Assembly (NCBI GenBank): GCA_964016985.1 | Contig: OZ024824.1 | Coordinates: 124,404,303-124,468,302 of the forward strand | Origin: Anodontia alba | Lineage: Eukaryota; Mollusca; Bivalvia; Lucinida; Lucinidae | Reading direction: 5' to 3' | DNA length: 64,000 nt | In this document: in pieces, positions 10,339 through 20,989 of the stretch | Layout of the letters: each line of letters begins with the position of its first letter | How positions within the stretch are numbered: position 1 is the stretch's first letter | The notes under the pieces: model-generated | Database searches by the model: none | Told to the model about the DNA's origin: nothing | The model's input: only the letters and a program-made list of their open reading frames with translations | Translations under genes and position numbers: made by a program

Positions 10339-10423
10339 GTCGCGGCTCAATATGCATATTTCACGCTTTGATTTCAAGAAATGTGCACTCGTATCTTGGG
10401 ATGCTTGATATTAAAACCTTCTT

Positions 10424-10765
10424 TTACGGTTCTAGATATTTGGCATGATCGCCGGTGACATTAACTCTGAAGTAAGGAAAATTTAATAGTCGATAAAAAC
10501 GGAACTTGTATCTCTTCAACGAATATAAAAATGGGAATTCTTTGATATAAATCTTTATATAACAGTGTTCTATTTCCACCAGCTGTCCGAAGCCCATTAT
10601 AAGGTCAAACCGTTCTAAACAGGTGCTCAAAGTATTTCTCCGACCAAAATTTGAAAGATAGAGGTGATGGTTCGACGACTCAAATCCCTGTATTTCTTCG
10701 CTAAAAGCCCGTAGTAGGTTTGTGCATGTGCTTAATGCTTTAATACATCTTTTGTAACATAACAT
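10424..10765 (-). other. Open frame of 113 codons, unrecognised
   Basis: A minus-strand frame with no motif I recognise. It lies just downstream of the LINE C-terminal fragment at 10860-11165 in that element's orientation, so it may be its 3' region. Aromatic- and charge-rich composition without signal peptide, membrane segment or repeats. I do not claim it is a gene. Confidence 0.2.
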
Positions 10766-10859
10766 AATATTCTTTTATAATGACAAACTCAGGTCATGTA
10801 CATGACATATGAGTGAGAAGAAGAATAATAATTACAAAGACAATACAGTGACAATGTAA

Positions 10860-11165
10860 GGTTATTTTTTAACGTTATAAACAAAAAAAAGCAAATGTTA
10901 CGCAGTCGGATTTCATTTTCGCAATTCAACGATTCTTTGAATTTAAACACATTAGTAGATGTATGATATTACTTCTCTCTGTATTTTTGTATTTCAGGTT
11001 TGAGAGAAGGACAGATTAATACATAATGAAATTCGTCACTTTCGTGTAAGTTGCATAAGCTGCACTTTGTCATTTAGTTCGAGTCCGTGCCAGCGACCGC
11101 GTTCGCAAGAAAATCTGTGGTTACCTGTCCGGTGTTTAGCAAAATGTAAACTAGAACAAGTGCCC
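10860..11165 (-). pseudogene. LINE C-terminal fragment (CxxC..DEFHY..CP region)
   Basis: On the minus strand one frame reads CERGRWHGLELND (about 11110-11070) and a neighbouring frame continues KCSLCNLHESDEFHYVLICP (about 11066-11005), then SLNCENEIRLRNICFF near 10940-10890. The pattern G.W......R/K..C..C......DEFHY...C is the cysteine/histidine segment that follows the RT domain in one large group of LINEs. It has at least one frameshift and in-frame stops. Together with the RT and endonuclease pieces at 12.3-14.9 kb it probably belongs to one dismembered LINE of the same family. Confidence 0.65.
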
Positions 11166-11199
11166 AGAGGGTCACGAATACCCCCGGTCGACGCCATTT

Positions 11200-11840
11200 C
11201 TTAATCATAAAATATTTTAAAGTTAATGAAAATGATATAAGACAAGATATAGTTTACAATGTTAGTCTCTGAGTGACACTGATCTATTATCCCAAGTACA
11301 ACTTTCCTGGAGTAAATAGTCTTCAAGACATGAAGCAAATTTGCTGGGCCATAAAATATAAGTCACTGACCTACATATAATTGAGAAATTAATATGATGA
11401 TCACACTGATGCATTAGGCCAACTAGGATGTTAACCCATTAAATAATCTAAAAGATATTAAGCAAAATCACTAGACCATGAAATATAGGTCATACTGATT
11501 TATATTTACTTTGAGGTGAAAGTTTGGGTCACACTGTGCCATTATACGTAAATATGACATTTAGGTATCAAATAGTGGAGATATAAGACAAAATCACAGG
11601 GCTATGAAATATAGGTCATATCATCCCAAAATATGATAGTAATACATCAAATTGTCTTCAAGATGTAACATAAAATCACCGGACTATGAAATATAGGTCA
11701 CAGTGACCTACATTTACTTTTAGATCAACTGTTGGCTCATACTAATTCATAATCCTAAATAATGATGTTCATACATCAATTAACATTCAAGATATGCGGC
11801 AAAATTACTGGACCATAAAATGTAGGTCAAGATGACCGCT
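11200..11840. repeat. Degenerate tandem repeat, unit about 125 bp
   Basis: The landmark GACCATGAAATATAGGTCA (with variants) recurs near 11345, 11475, 11600, 11683 and 11812, giving spacings of about 130, 125, 83 and 129. Between the landmarks, TATATTTACTTT-, TCAAGATAT- and ATACATCAA-like segments also recur. Units are strongly diverged; an old satellite remnant. Confidence 0.65.
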
Positions 11841-11893
11841 TGTTTTCGGATGGTCATTCTTTACTGAAAGTAGATATTGTTGAAATGCAATGT

Positions 11894-11920
11894 AAAAAAA
11901 AAAAAAAAAAAAAAAAAAAA
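11894..11920. repeat. poly(A), about 27 bp
   Basis: Uninterrupted A run after TGCAATGT. No retroposed body was recognised on its left. Confidence 0.9.
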
Positions 11921-12162
11921 GATAATAATCAGACCCGCTACATATATCAAACCATCAGAATTCGATACATTTGTGTTTAATTTTTGACCAATATAAAGTT
12001 TCCGAAATTTTATCATTATTCGTTTCTTGTAATGGTGACTCGAGAAATGAGACTAGAAATTGCATAACTTGTCAAATCTCGGATGCTTTTAAGGCGGCTG
12101 CGTCAAAAACCAAATCTTCGAGGAGAGTAAGTCAGAAATCGGAAGGCGGCATTAATAGGCCT

Positions 12163-12271
12163 TGTGAATTAATATTTCGCAATCTGCCCTCTAACAACAT
12201 GCGTTATTTGATGATAATTCACAGTAGAGAAGAAATTATTTCTTAAATTACAACGAGTTTGATATTTTTGG
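12163..12271. repeat. Mirror copy of a MITE arm (inverted repeat with 14161-14266)
   Basis: From GTGAATTAATATTTCGCAAT to CGAGTTTGATATTTTTG this is nearly the exact reverse complement of 14161-14266, about 105 bp with only a few differences. The two arms enclose 1.9 kb of scrambled LINE sequence. Confidence 0.85.
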
Positions 12272-12279
12272 GTTTGGTT

Positions 12280-13775
12280 TTAAATGTCAGGCTGCCAGAA
12301 GAAAATATTATTTGGCTAAACACAGACAGTATGTACATAAATCAGCTTAAAGCAGAAATGCCCTGGTTTTGGCCACCCAGCGGGCACATGACGTAAATAC
12401 AATGTCGCCTCAACGTCGATGCAACGTCATGGCGTTGCATCGACGTTGAGGTGACGTTGTATTTACGTCATGTGCCTGCCAGGCAGTCGTTCTTACAAAC
12501 GCACTATGAATATCTTTATAAATAAACAAATTTAATAAGCAACGTAAATTACGCAAAATGCAGAAAGGTCACCCTAAAGAGTATTGGAAATTCCTAAATA
12601 GTCAAACAGTCTGAAAAAAGAAAAAAAAAATCAGAAACTCAGTCCCTATCTGATGTTTATGACTATTTTAAGGACACTTACTCCTGTGATACAGATAATG
12701 GATTTGATTAGACTGCAAGCAACAATGATTATGAACGTATTCTAAGATAAGTAATGAATTTCTTAATCGACCATTTAACTGCGACAAAATCAAACGATGT
12801 ATAAAAGGGTTAAAAAATTCAACTGTCCCAGTGGGGTGATGAAATCATAAACGAAACTTAAAAAACACTAAAGACTGCATGTTACCGATATATGATCTTT
12901 GTTCAACCTTATTTTAGACATAGGACACATCCAAGATCAGTGGTTGGAAGGAAAAATACAACCAATTTACAAAAACAAAGGATATTCTCTTGACCCGAAT
13001 AACTATCACCCCATTACTGTATTACTGCGTTGTCTTCTTGGGTAGTTATTTAAAGCCATTTCATGAACAATTTCCTTTAAAGGAAACGATCTACTAAAAG
13101 AAATCGCGGGGTGGGGGGAGGCGCGGGGAAGGGGCGGGAGGTAGGGGAGGTAGGGGGCTCAGAAAGCGTCATTCTTCAGTATATCATATTTTTAGTCTAA
13201 ACTCACTTATAGAAAGTTTGAAGAACGATAAGAAAAAAAAAACTGTTTTGTTGCTTTGTAAATTTTTCGAAAACGTTCGACTCGGTGTGGCATATCGGAC
13301 TTTGGAGAAAACTTCTAAACACGTCTGTAAGCCGAATGTTTTTAAAAGTACTGCAAAAAAATGTACGCTGAAGTTAAATATTTTGTCACAATTAAAAGAG
13401 AAAATTCTCATTTTTTTTCGTAAGTAACAGAGGGGTAAGGCAGGGAGATAACCTGTCTGCTGTTTTGTTCTCCATACTTTTGAACGACACGTGCTGACGA
13501 CAATGAAGGTATTTCATTTCAATATCATAATAGAACAACTCTCGATATCATTTAATTGTTTATTTTGCTCTATGCAAATGACACAGTGATCTTAGAAGAA
13601 ACGGTTGAAGATATTCAGAAGAGCATTGACGCGTTTCTTAGATATTGTGCACTTTGGAAGCTCAAAGTTAACGAAAGTAAAACGAAAGTAGTAATTTTCG
13701 GAGCACGGAAAACAGACTCCTTTTCTTTACATCTCGGAAACACTCCTTTAGAAGTTGTTGATAACTAGAAATTTA
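12280..13775 (+). pseudogene. LINE linker and reverse-transcriptase segment, inverted relative to its endonuclease
   Basis: Plus-strand pieces in several frames give a LINE RT. GHPKEYWKFLNSQT (12563-12605) ends the linker. LSDVYDYFKDTYSCDT (12640-12700) and NEFLNRPFNCDKIKR (12755-12800) follow, then IYDLCFNLILDIGHIQDQW (12890-12945) and QPIYKNKGYSLDPNNYHPIT (12960-13020). LFCCFVNF.KTFDSVW (13242-13290) corresponds to palm motif A, NRGVRQGDNLSAVLFSILLN (13425-13485) to motif B, and LLYANDTVILEE (13560-13600) to motif C, where the usual YADD reads YAND. A G-rich tract (13109-13157) replaces sequence between fingers and palm. Stops and frameshifts make it dead. A CCCAGC MITE is inserted at 12376-12483. 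At about 13775 it meets the same kind of element's endonuclease running in the opposite direction. Confidence 0.75.
12376..12483. mobile_element. CCCAGCGGGCAC palindromic MITE, copy 1
   Basis: CCCAGCGGGCACATGACGTA is mirrored by TACGTCATGTGCCTGCCAGG, and the inside is a perfect-looking hairpin built on CAACGTCGATGCAACGTCAT. Inserted in the linker part of the LINE fragment. Relatives: 18318, 29401, 57007, 62642. Confidence 0.75.
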
Positions 13776-14925
13776 GGCACCTATCAGATGAAATGTCTAA
13801 CGTTTTAGAAGATACTAAAGTATAGTCAATCACCGAAGTATTACGGAACGTCATCTCTCCGATATTCCTGTAATGACAATAAAGGCCGTTTAGAAGAAAT
13901 AAGTTATTGTTTTCACAAATGCCAATTTGGCGTTGATAGGAACGATTTATCTTGCTATCCTTCGAAGATCGATTAACTTGTATATCATGCTTTTCCAAAG
14001 CACATTTTTATCAAAATATTCAGCAGTACTGCTATCAAATTAAAAATACTCAGATAGAAAATTGTCAGCTGATATAAAACCCCGTAAATCACTTGGGCAT
14101 TAAAAACACAACTTAAAATTGAATTACAGTCTTTAGTGCATGGTGACTAAATTTCCTGATAAAAATATCAAACTCGTTGTAATTTAAGAAATAATTTCTT
14201 CTCTACTGTGAATTATCATCAAATAACGCATGTTGTTAGAGGGCAGATTGGAAAATATTAATTCACGACGGCTAAGCCGGAGTGAATTAATGTTCGCATC
14301 TGCCCGATAACATCATGCGTTATTCGACGATAATTCACAGTAGAGAATAAATTATTTCAATTCTAACATGATACTTAAAGGAAAATCGACATCTTTGCGA
14401 TGTTTTGAAGAACTATTTTGCCTCGGACGTCAAATGTAGTAAGTGTTTACATGCGACGTCATCCAACGCTCTCTTTTGCAATCACTACGTTGACGACGTC
14501 ATTTATCACATATTTTTACACGGCGACGTTTCTAATAGGTTCTATGGGAAAAAACGTTAACGTCATGTAAGAATAAAGAATTTCGACTGCTGCGGAGGGA
14601 TATATACCTCCCCAATTAAGATACCCTTGTCTAATTTAAGGGTTTTCTGTGAAATTGGTACCCATGCAAAATAATCTGAATTTGAATCGATAACATCGAC
14701 AGAAGCAGACAAATTTGCCGAACAAAAAAGCCGGTGCCCCCAGACTTTCTAGAATATGGTTGTGATCTAGACTGATTATAAAATACATAACCGGGACAGG
14801 AAATAACATCATCATTGTCAAGTTTGCACAAAATATCATACTGATCAATAAGAGTCTAAAACTTGGGGTATTCTGTCCCACGCTTCAGACCGCAAGTATT
14901 TAACTACCAAGAACAAATGTGTCAC
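13776..14925 (-). pseudogene. LINE endonuclease domain, split by a MITE
   Basis: On the minus strand, 14900-14640 gives EAWDRIPQVLDSY, YDILCKLDNDDVISCPGYVF and SYSRKSGGTGFFV-like sequence (the N-terminal half of an apurinic/apyrimidinic-type endonuclease). 14700-14580 gives DYFAWVPISQKTLKLDKG and ILIGEVYIPP. After the MITE at 14161-14375, 13960-13780 gives ENNNLFLLNG, GEMTFRNTSVIDYTLVSS and a LNF end, the C-terminal part of the same fold where the domain describes its target-binding loop and the S/T-x-IDY motif. The reading frame is broken in several places. In an intact LINE this would be followed by the linker and RT on the same strand; here the RT lies adjacent but on the plus strand. Confidence 0.7.
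14161..14375. mobile_element. Palindromic MITE inside the LINE endonuclease
   Basis: The left arm 14161-14266 (AAAATATCAAACTCGTTGTA to TATTAATTCAC) and the right arm 14282-14375 (GTGAATTAATGTTCG to TTCAATTCTAACATGATA) form a hairpin with a short loop at CGACGGCTAAGCCGG. It interrupts the endonuclease reading. The left arm is more like the distant arm at 12163-12271 than like its own right arm. Confidence 0.75.
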
Positions 14926-15207
14926 TAATGTTAGATGCGTCATTTCGGGTGTTGTTTGATTTAACATCATTAATCAAGTTTGTCTGTTCACTATCAATAC
15001 CGAAGGGATTCTCGTCAAACTAGTAAACATGGTAGCATTGTAATAGCAAATATGTAGCAAATATAGTAACTTTGTAATATGCCCCAAAAACGTTTTGTGG
15101 TATACTTGATGCATCAATGAAAAGAAATGTCGTCTTGGTTATCATTATGTTACGACACCTACCGTATTTGACCTAATTATCACATTGTAGCCTATGGAAG
15201 CTTGTGG

Positions 15208-15209
<2 letters not shown>
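14926..15209. other. No recognised feature
   Basis: Possible eroded upstream LINE sequence near 14926-15010 on the minus strand; otherwise nothing I can support. Confidence 0.4.

Positions 15210-15291
<82 letters not shown>
15210..15291. repeat. (TA)n microsatellite, 82 bp
   Basis: Pure TA repeat after CTTGTGGTAA. Confidence 0.97.
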
Positions 15292-15293
<2 letters not shown>

Positions 15294-15379
15294 ACCTAGT
15301 AAGGGTACACTTTGAAAACAGATCATAAAAGAACTTATTTGATGATGTTCATGCGATTTCTTTCTTCTGATTTTCTTTA

Positions 15380-15475
15380 CAAAAACATATGTTGTGGGTA
15401 CTCATTTGAATTGCATCGACAAGTTGGTGCAAATTAAATGAGTACTAACAACATATGCATTATAACGAAGTAGAC
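15380..15475. repeat. Stand-alone core palindrome
   Basis: CATATGTTGTGGGTACTCAT is mirrored by ATGAGTACTAACAACATATG around an eroded turn (TGAATTGCATCGACAAGTTG). It has the same plan as the CATTACG core but sits between unrelated flanks with no CATTACG ends. Confidence 0.65.
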
Positions 15476-15634
15476 AAAACGTACACTGGTTGTAATCTAA
15501 AGACTATGGAATTGCTTGACTGTGCGCTTATAGGGCTATGTGCGGTAATTAGGTTTAATACGGTGTGTAAAATGTGTACTTTTTAGCTCTACATCAACTA
15601 GTCTGCTTGATATTTTCTTATCTTATTCCATCAA

Positions 15635-15705
15635 AAACATAAATGTTGTAAGTATTCATTAGATCACCTCTGTGAGGCGCTTCTGAAGACTTCTTGACGT
15701 ATAAA
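15635..15705. repeat. Degenerate core palindrome
   Basis: AAAACATAAATGTTGTAAGT, ATTCATTAGATCACCTCTGT and GAGGCGCTTCTGAAGA resemble one and a half arms of the same core; the right outer arm is lost. Confidence 0.5.
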
Positions 15706-15720
15706 TGATTTCATTAAATA

Positions 15721-16059
15721 ATGAGTGTTACGGTATATAAATGGAGGCTTAGCTCATCCAGCAAAGCTTGGGTAGATATTTATGTCACCATCACATCTCC
15801 TACGTGTGATAGGTACTGTCTAAGCAATTATCAGAATATATTTTTGCATATATAATTGTCTTCAAATCATCCAGAACACGACCAAAACATACAGATTATC
15901 TCAGCAGATTGCTAATATAAAAAACAAATTAACAGCTTGGATCACAAAGTGCATTTTCGAAATGTATTGCACCTGCTCGGAATACTTTGTGCCATTAGAG
16001 ATTATTTAGGTTCCTCACTCGCCGTTTCTAGGGATTTCGCAAATAATCTATTTGTACAG
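15721..16059. other. No recognised feature
   Basis: AT-rich sequence, no gene or hairpin seen. Confidence 0.5.
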
Positions 16060-16339
16060 CATCACGAAAATATACCTATATAATTTTGACCCCCTTAAAC
16101 CCCACTTTTATATAGTAAAACTGGGGTTTACAGGGGTATATATTAGTTTTTTCTTATTTCTGCTAAAACATAGATTGTGGGTACTCGTTAGAACCGCCTC
16201 GGCGAGGCGGTTCTAACGAGTACCCACAATCTATGTTTTGAGCAGAAATAGGAAAATTATCGGAGTTTTTTTATCTGAAAAATTTCAGTTTTTGGAGATG
16301 AAATTTTCAATATATTTGAATAAGCATGTTTTCATAATG
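16060..16339 (-). mobile_element. CATTACG element C4
   Basis: Full-length and inverted: begins CATCACGAAAATATACCTAT and the CCCCCTTAAACCCCACTTTT hairpin, ends GCATGTTTTCATAATG. Its central palindrome is essentially perfect. Confidence 0.93.
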
Positions 16340-17076
16340 GAAAATGCGATGTGCATTGTACAAGGAAAGATACCGTAATGTGCTTATCGCATTATTGAAT
16401 ACAGCAATTATTTAATAAAGCATTATCAAATATAGATTATACTTTTTACTAGAATGCGTAAGCTGACATTGTAAAGACGTACTAAAATGTTGCACAATAA
16501 AGACATTGCAAACGTGTTGTTCATACACCTTTTTTTCGAGTCTATGGATAAGGCATTGCCTGTTTTTATGTGACACACGGATCCTTTTCTCATGTTGTTG
16601 CCCAGTCGTCCTTGTATGATGTATGATTTCCGTAATAATTCATTTCTTCAGTGATTTCTGCTTGGTCTTCCGACGAACTACTGCCAATATTTCTCTAGCA
16701 AATGACTGCTTGTGTTATGAATAGTTTATGGCAATATCACGTCACTTCAACCCAGCATCCAATTTTGTCATTTGGCGTAGAAGTAGGGAAACTACAGATA
16801 TGGCCACCATCCGTCCGCGCGCGTGCGTGCGTGTGTGTTAGTTCGGTTGTGCGTCCACTTCAAGTTTTGTGTCCGCGACACCGCCAAACTATTCCATCGG
16901 ATTCTTTTGAAGTATTTTACAGTTTATTCTTATGATATGAAGAGTTGCATGTGGGCTTTGAAATTTTTATTCGGCTACTTTTACTTTCCTATAGCAGCGT
17001 TTGCCTGTATTATCGTCTTTCCAAATCTTTGTGTCCTCTTATATACTTTATCGGATTCTTCGGAAAAGTTTACTTG
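16340..17076. other. No gene; short (GT)n-like tract
   Basis: Apart from a CGCGCGCGTGCGTGCGTGTG tract at 16816-16836 I see no feature. The short overlapping open frames here show no recognisable domain. Confidence 0.5.
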
Positions 17077-17289
17077 TTAACCCTTGTCCTGCTGAACCCG
17101 GATATATCCCGCTTTGCAAACAGTGTAGATCCAGATCAGTTGGCTTCTGAAGAAGCCAACTGATCTGGATCTGCACTGTTTGTCATTTAGTATGTGAGTT
17201 TACTTCAACAATCTAGATCAAGTAATCTGATTGGCTGAAAAATGGAAGTGGGAGTGGCATCTTAATATATTCAGCATGACAAGGGTTAA
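17077..17289. mobile_element. TTAA-target hairpin MITE (TTAACCCTTGTC group), copy 1
   Basis: TTAACCCTTGTCCTGCTGAA at the left and TTCAGCATGACAAGGGTTAA at the right, bounded by TTAA. The CCCTT start after TTAA resembles piggyBac ends (known for the superfamily; the link is inferred). The centre (17115-17186) is a CAAACAGTG-type hairpin whose inner arms are AGTTGGCTTCTGAAGAAGCC and partner. Nearly identical to 19829-20042. Confidence 0.85.
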
Positions 17290-17631
17290 GTATCGACACT
17301 ACCTCCTAACTCTACATGCTGGTCATTTCTATCAGATTTGATGAAAATATAACAGAAAAAATATAGAAGTTTGAGTCATAAAACTCCGACAATAGATAAC
17401 CTTTGAATGAAAATATGAAATTATGCTGTCCGTTTGACATTACAAGAACAAATCTTGTATGGCTTGGTGGCTTAGTTCAGCATCATGACTTTATGTACTA
17501 AGACCACCAATATGTACCTTTGCATAAGATTTATGACCCATAATTAGTCTGACAGACACGATTAATCGGTGTAGTAGACTGATTTCCTTGACTAGTTTTT
17601 TTTTTCGAAAGAAAACTTTGATTTTACAATG

Positions 17632-17632
<1 letters not shown>
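17290..17632. other. No recognised feature
   Basis: Nothing I can support. Confidence 0.5.

Positions 17633-17680
<48 letters not shown>
17633..17680. repeat. (TTA)n microsatellite
   Basis: About 15 TTA repeats. Confidence 0.95.
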
Positions 17681-17681
<1 letters not shown>

Positions 17682-17986
17682 TTCATGGTGCGCAATAAAA
17701 GCAGTATTGTAATGTAAGGGAACTTGGGAAATTTGACAGAGTTTCGGCCATTTTCAAAATGAGATAACTTTCGTGACTTCCGGTTTGCTTTCCTCCACAC
17801 CAACCCATCTGAAAGGAGACGTTTCGTAAAAGGAAAATGTCCCCACTCCCCTTCTGAGTAAATTCGTTTTTTTATAGATGACTCTTTTCAAAAATAGTGC
17901 AACAACAACTTTACAGAATTGTCTCCTCTGAATGCATATCAATGCCCGTGCATTTAATGAAAGTACAAGCCAGTAGAATCGGGCAC

Positions 17987-18266
17987 CATTACGAAAACAT
18001 GCCTATTCAAGTATATAGAAAATTTCACCTCCAAAAACTGAAAATTTTCAGATAAAAAAACTCTGATATGTTTCATATTTCTGCTCTAAACATAGATTGT
18101 GGGTACTCGTTAGAACCGCCTCGACGAGGCGGTTCTAACGAATACCCACATTCTATGTTTTTGAGCAGAAATTAGAAAAATAGTGTATACCCCTATAAAC
18201 CCCAGTTTTACTATATAAATGTGGGGTTTAAGGGGGTTAATATTATATAGGAGTGTTTTCGTGATG
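17987..18266 (+). mobile_element. CATTACG element C5
   Basis: Full-length: CATTACGAAAACATGCCTAT to GTGTTTTCGTGATG. Palindrome with turn CCTCGACGAGG. The CTGAAAATTTTCAG mini-palindrome near the left is intact. Confidence 0.93.
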
Positions 18267-18317
18267 ACAAAATTCTCTTCCGACGAAAATGAACCTACCC
18301 TGTTAAATTGTGCACAA

Positions 18318-18432
18318 CCCAGCGGGACTTGACGTTTATACAATATTGCATTACCTTCGATGCAATGTGTTGGGCAATTGACATTTGTACAACGTTGATT
18401 CGACGTTGTCTCAATATTGCATGCCCGCAGGG
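18318..18432. mobile_element. CCCAGCGGG palindromic MITE, copy 2
   Basis: CCCAGCGGGACTTGACG at the left, GCATGCCCGCAGGG at the right, with TACAATATTGCATTACCTTC and CAACGTTGATTCGACGTTGT inside. Arms diverged. Confidence 0.6.
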
Positions 18433-18554
18433 AATTTACAGTCACTGTAGAACGACAAAAAACTTAAAAATTACGTAGTAAAGAATATGTTCAGGTTGAG
18501 CCATAATCAAGTAACATAGACTACTAATGACACCAATAGGACAAGTACACACAC

Positions 18555-18775
18555 TACAGTCGAACTTCACTGGCTCGAACATCTTTGGGACCATAGAAAA
18601 TTGTTCGAAATATGGGTAGTTTGAGCCACTGAGGGTTTAACATAGCGCCAGGTTAGGAATCAAAGCGCTGATTTTTCGATAAACTAGACTTTATTGTTTG
18701 TTGGGTGTGATTAGAATCGCCTCGATGAGGCAATTCTAATGAGTACATTCAACATACAATTTCATGATATAATAT
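18555..18775. mobile_element. TA-target MITE (CAGTCGAA group), left part
   Basis: Starts TACAGTCGAACTTCACTGGC and includes TTTGGGACCATAG, GAGCCACTGAGGGTT and a core palindrome (GTGATTAGAATCGCCTCGAT and its partner GAGGCAATTCTAATGAGTAC). It matches 53865-54224 in the same orientation of the core. The right half is missing; it is replaced by CATTACG element C6. Confidence 0.7.
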
Positions 18776-18943
18776 GCGGGTACTCGTTAGAACCGCCTCG
18801 CCGAGGCGGTTCTAACGAGTACCCACAATCTATGTTTTTGAGCAGAAATAAGAAAAATAGTACATACCCCTGTAAACCCCAGTTTTACTATATAAAAGTG
18901 GGGTTTAAGGGGGTCAAAATTACATAGGCGTGTTTTCGTGATG
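18776..18943 (+). mobile_element. CATTACG element C6, left half missing
   Basis: Starts inside the palindrome (GCGGGTACTCGTTAGAACCG) and runs to TTTTCGTGATG. The junction with the preceding MITE falls inside the left arms of the two related palindromes, so it may be a recombination joint between them. Confidence 0.85.
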
Positions 18944-19214
18944 CTTTACTCAAGAGGTGACAGTTAATGAGAAATTATGCAAGAATATTGCATTAAAATT
19001 TTTAACAACCTATGTTTTGGATATTTATTAGAATCGCCTCATCGGGGCGTTTCTAACAAATATCCAAAACATATGTTCTGTGAGGAAACAAGAATAAAAC
19101 AAGGTCTTCCTTACATATAATTCTGTCCATTAAGGATTATTTACAACAGCAAATTCATTTTAATAGCAACATCTTTGGGAACAAATGCTGTTGTTGTAAC
19201 GAGGGTTCACTGTA
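18944..19214. mobile_element. TA-target MITE (TACAGTG group), copy 2, left end missing
   Basis: Shares GAGGTGACAGTTAATGAGAA-type text, the palindrome (TTTTGGATATTTATTAGAAT and its partner ATATCCAAAACATATG) and the right end GAGGGTTCACTGTA with the element at 2356-2750. Its left end is lost at the junction with C6. Confidence 0.65.
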
Positions 19215-19248
19215 ATTTACTTCATAAAATCTCTACAAATTAATGTCT

Positions 19249-19469
19249 TTTAATCCATTTATCCTGAATGGACTCTGCTTCCTTAGCTCTTCTGTCCGGT
19301 TCATTTCCAATATAAGGGGCTGTCTGGTTAGTTTTTATTATAAATATGTTCTATAGAAATTCCTGTATGTAATGCAAACAATGTAGACCATCATCAGACG
19401 CCGCACTGATCCGAGTCTACACTATTTGCCAATGTCCCTTTTATGGGACGCTAGGCTTAAATGGGTTAA
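19249..19469. mobile_element. TTAA-target hairpin MITE
   Basis: TTAATCCATTTATCC at the left and TTAAATGGGTTAA at the right. A CAAACAGTG-type hairpin lies at 19375-19428 with inner sequence CATCAGACGCCGCACTGATC. Same group as 56549-56774. Confidence 0.6.
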
Positions 19470-19828
19470 ACTAAGCGCCAGACGAAAACATCGACTGTCT
19501 GAGAGATATTAAAAACACTGTAGTCATCATCATGTGTTATCATAAAAAAAATCATGCCATTTGATAAGTTTTCTTTCGCAGACCGATTTCAGTCGAGGAT
19601 ACTCCCAAGAGAAAACCATATAACTAATTACAGTTTCAGCTTCTCTCTAACCCAGGGTCTATATGTATCAATGTCTTTGACCCAAGACACTCAATAAACG
19701 ATTATTTGGTGTCATTCGTAGACAGTAATTAGTCTCCAAAGTAATAGATTGAAACAAAATCGCCCCAAAGCGCCTGGTGCATTATTTCCATACCTACCCT
19801 CTGTACATCCGTCTCTGACCTTTAGATA
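19470..19828. other. No recognised feature
   Basis: Nothing I can support. Confidence 0.5.
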
Positions 19829-20042
19829 TTAACCCTTGTCCTGCTGAAACCGGATATACCCTGCCTTTGCAAACAGTGTAGATCCAGATCAGTTGGCTTC
19901 TGAAGAAGCCAACTGATCTGGATCTGCACTGTTTGCCATTAAGTATGTGAATTTATAGCAACAATCCAGATCAAGTAATCTGATTGGCTGAAATTTTGAA
20001 GTGGGTGTGGCCTTTTAATTTATTCAGCATGACAAGGGTTAA
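19829..20042. mobile_element. TTAA-target hairpin MITE (TTAACCCTTGTC group), copy 2
   Basis: TTAACCCTTGTCCTGCTGAA to GCATGACAAGGGTTAA, bounded by TTAA; near-identical to 17077-17289 including the hairpin. The similarity of two copies 2.75 kb apart suggests a recent burst or local hopping. Confidence 0.85.
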
Positions 20043-20286
20043 AATTCACAATCAGTCCTTAGAATTAAAGCTGACCTAAAGGTCTGAAATTTGCTCAAAC
20101 GAAATGAAGCAATTAAGCCAACCAAAAGAAAACTTTATGTTAAATCCATATGGGAGACTTCGAACTTTGTTTATTTGTTTACAATTTGACAATCAGATTT
20201 TCTATGAAAACTCAAATTTGTTTTGCAAATCTTAGTTCTTAAAGATAGTAAAGGTCGACGATTGTGCAAATAGATCCAGAGTACAA

Positions 20287-20393
20287 CCCAGAAAGCATTC
20301 TTGATAAATCTATAGCGGGCCGTTATCAGCCCGTCAGGGTAGCTGACGGGCTGATATCGGCCCGCTGTAGATTTATCAAGAATGCTATCTGGG
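20287..20393. mobile_element. Small palindromic MITE (GGGCCGTTATCGGCCC family), copy 2
   Basis: CCCAGAAAGCATTCTTGATA to AATGCTATCTGGG; one 107-bp hairpin, arms nearly perfect. Confidence 0.85.
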
Positions 20394-20985
20394 AACTCCT
20401 ATCTCTTTTCGGGCCGATCGTGAAGTCTGCGGGAGGTACTGTTTATACATGTATGTAAACGGCTGTATTTACCCTAAAATACGTATAACTGCCCAGGCAA
20501 ACGAAACAGACCAAGTTTACTAAGGAGGTACAGTTCGATCTTGGTCTGCACTCTTTGCGATTCGGTCAGCATAATATAAACATTTGTTCAGGTAGCTGTA
20601 TGGACTTGAAATGACAAAAAGACATTACGGCGGCCGAATGTAAGAGTAAATACCGAGCCAAACAATTTGTGTGCATCCCCACATTGCTCCAAAGTAGCTT
20701 CCGCAGCCACAAATTCACCTTGTTTTATGCCCCCAACTTTGAAAAATCTGAATTTGCATATTGCTTTAGCTTTGTTCGTCCGTTCGTTAGTCTCTTCTGC
20801 CCTTTTTACCTTGTGTGCACAAGGTATCTCAGAAAGAATTTAAATTGGGCTTTAATATTTGGCAGGCAGTTTTGTTGGGACTCGGGCATAGATCACCTGA
20901 TTAACTTTTGAAAGCAATTTCATTAATCTTATGAGAGTTATTTCCCTTTGAAAGTTTGGCATTTTGCAGGGACAAGTATGTAGTT
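20394..20985. other. No gene recognised
   Basis: The 80-codon frame at 20669-20911 shows no domain I know. Otherwise featureless apart from an imperfect hairpin around 20490-20560 (CAGACCAAGTTTACT and GATCTTGGTCTGCAC). Confidence 0.4.
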
Positions 20986-20989
20986 AGGG

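Noticed and set aside
12163..14266. Idea that recombination between the two 105-bp arms inverted the segment between them
   Set aside because: The endonuclease C-terminal piece at 13776-13998 lies inside the arms but has the same orientation as the N-terminal piece outside them, so a simple arm-to-arm inversion does not explain the layout.
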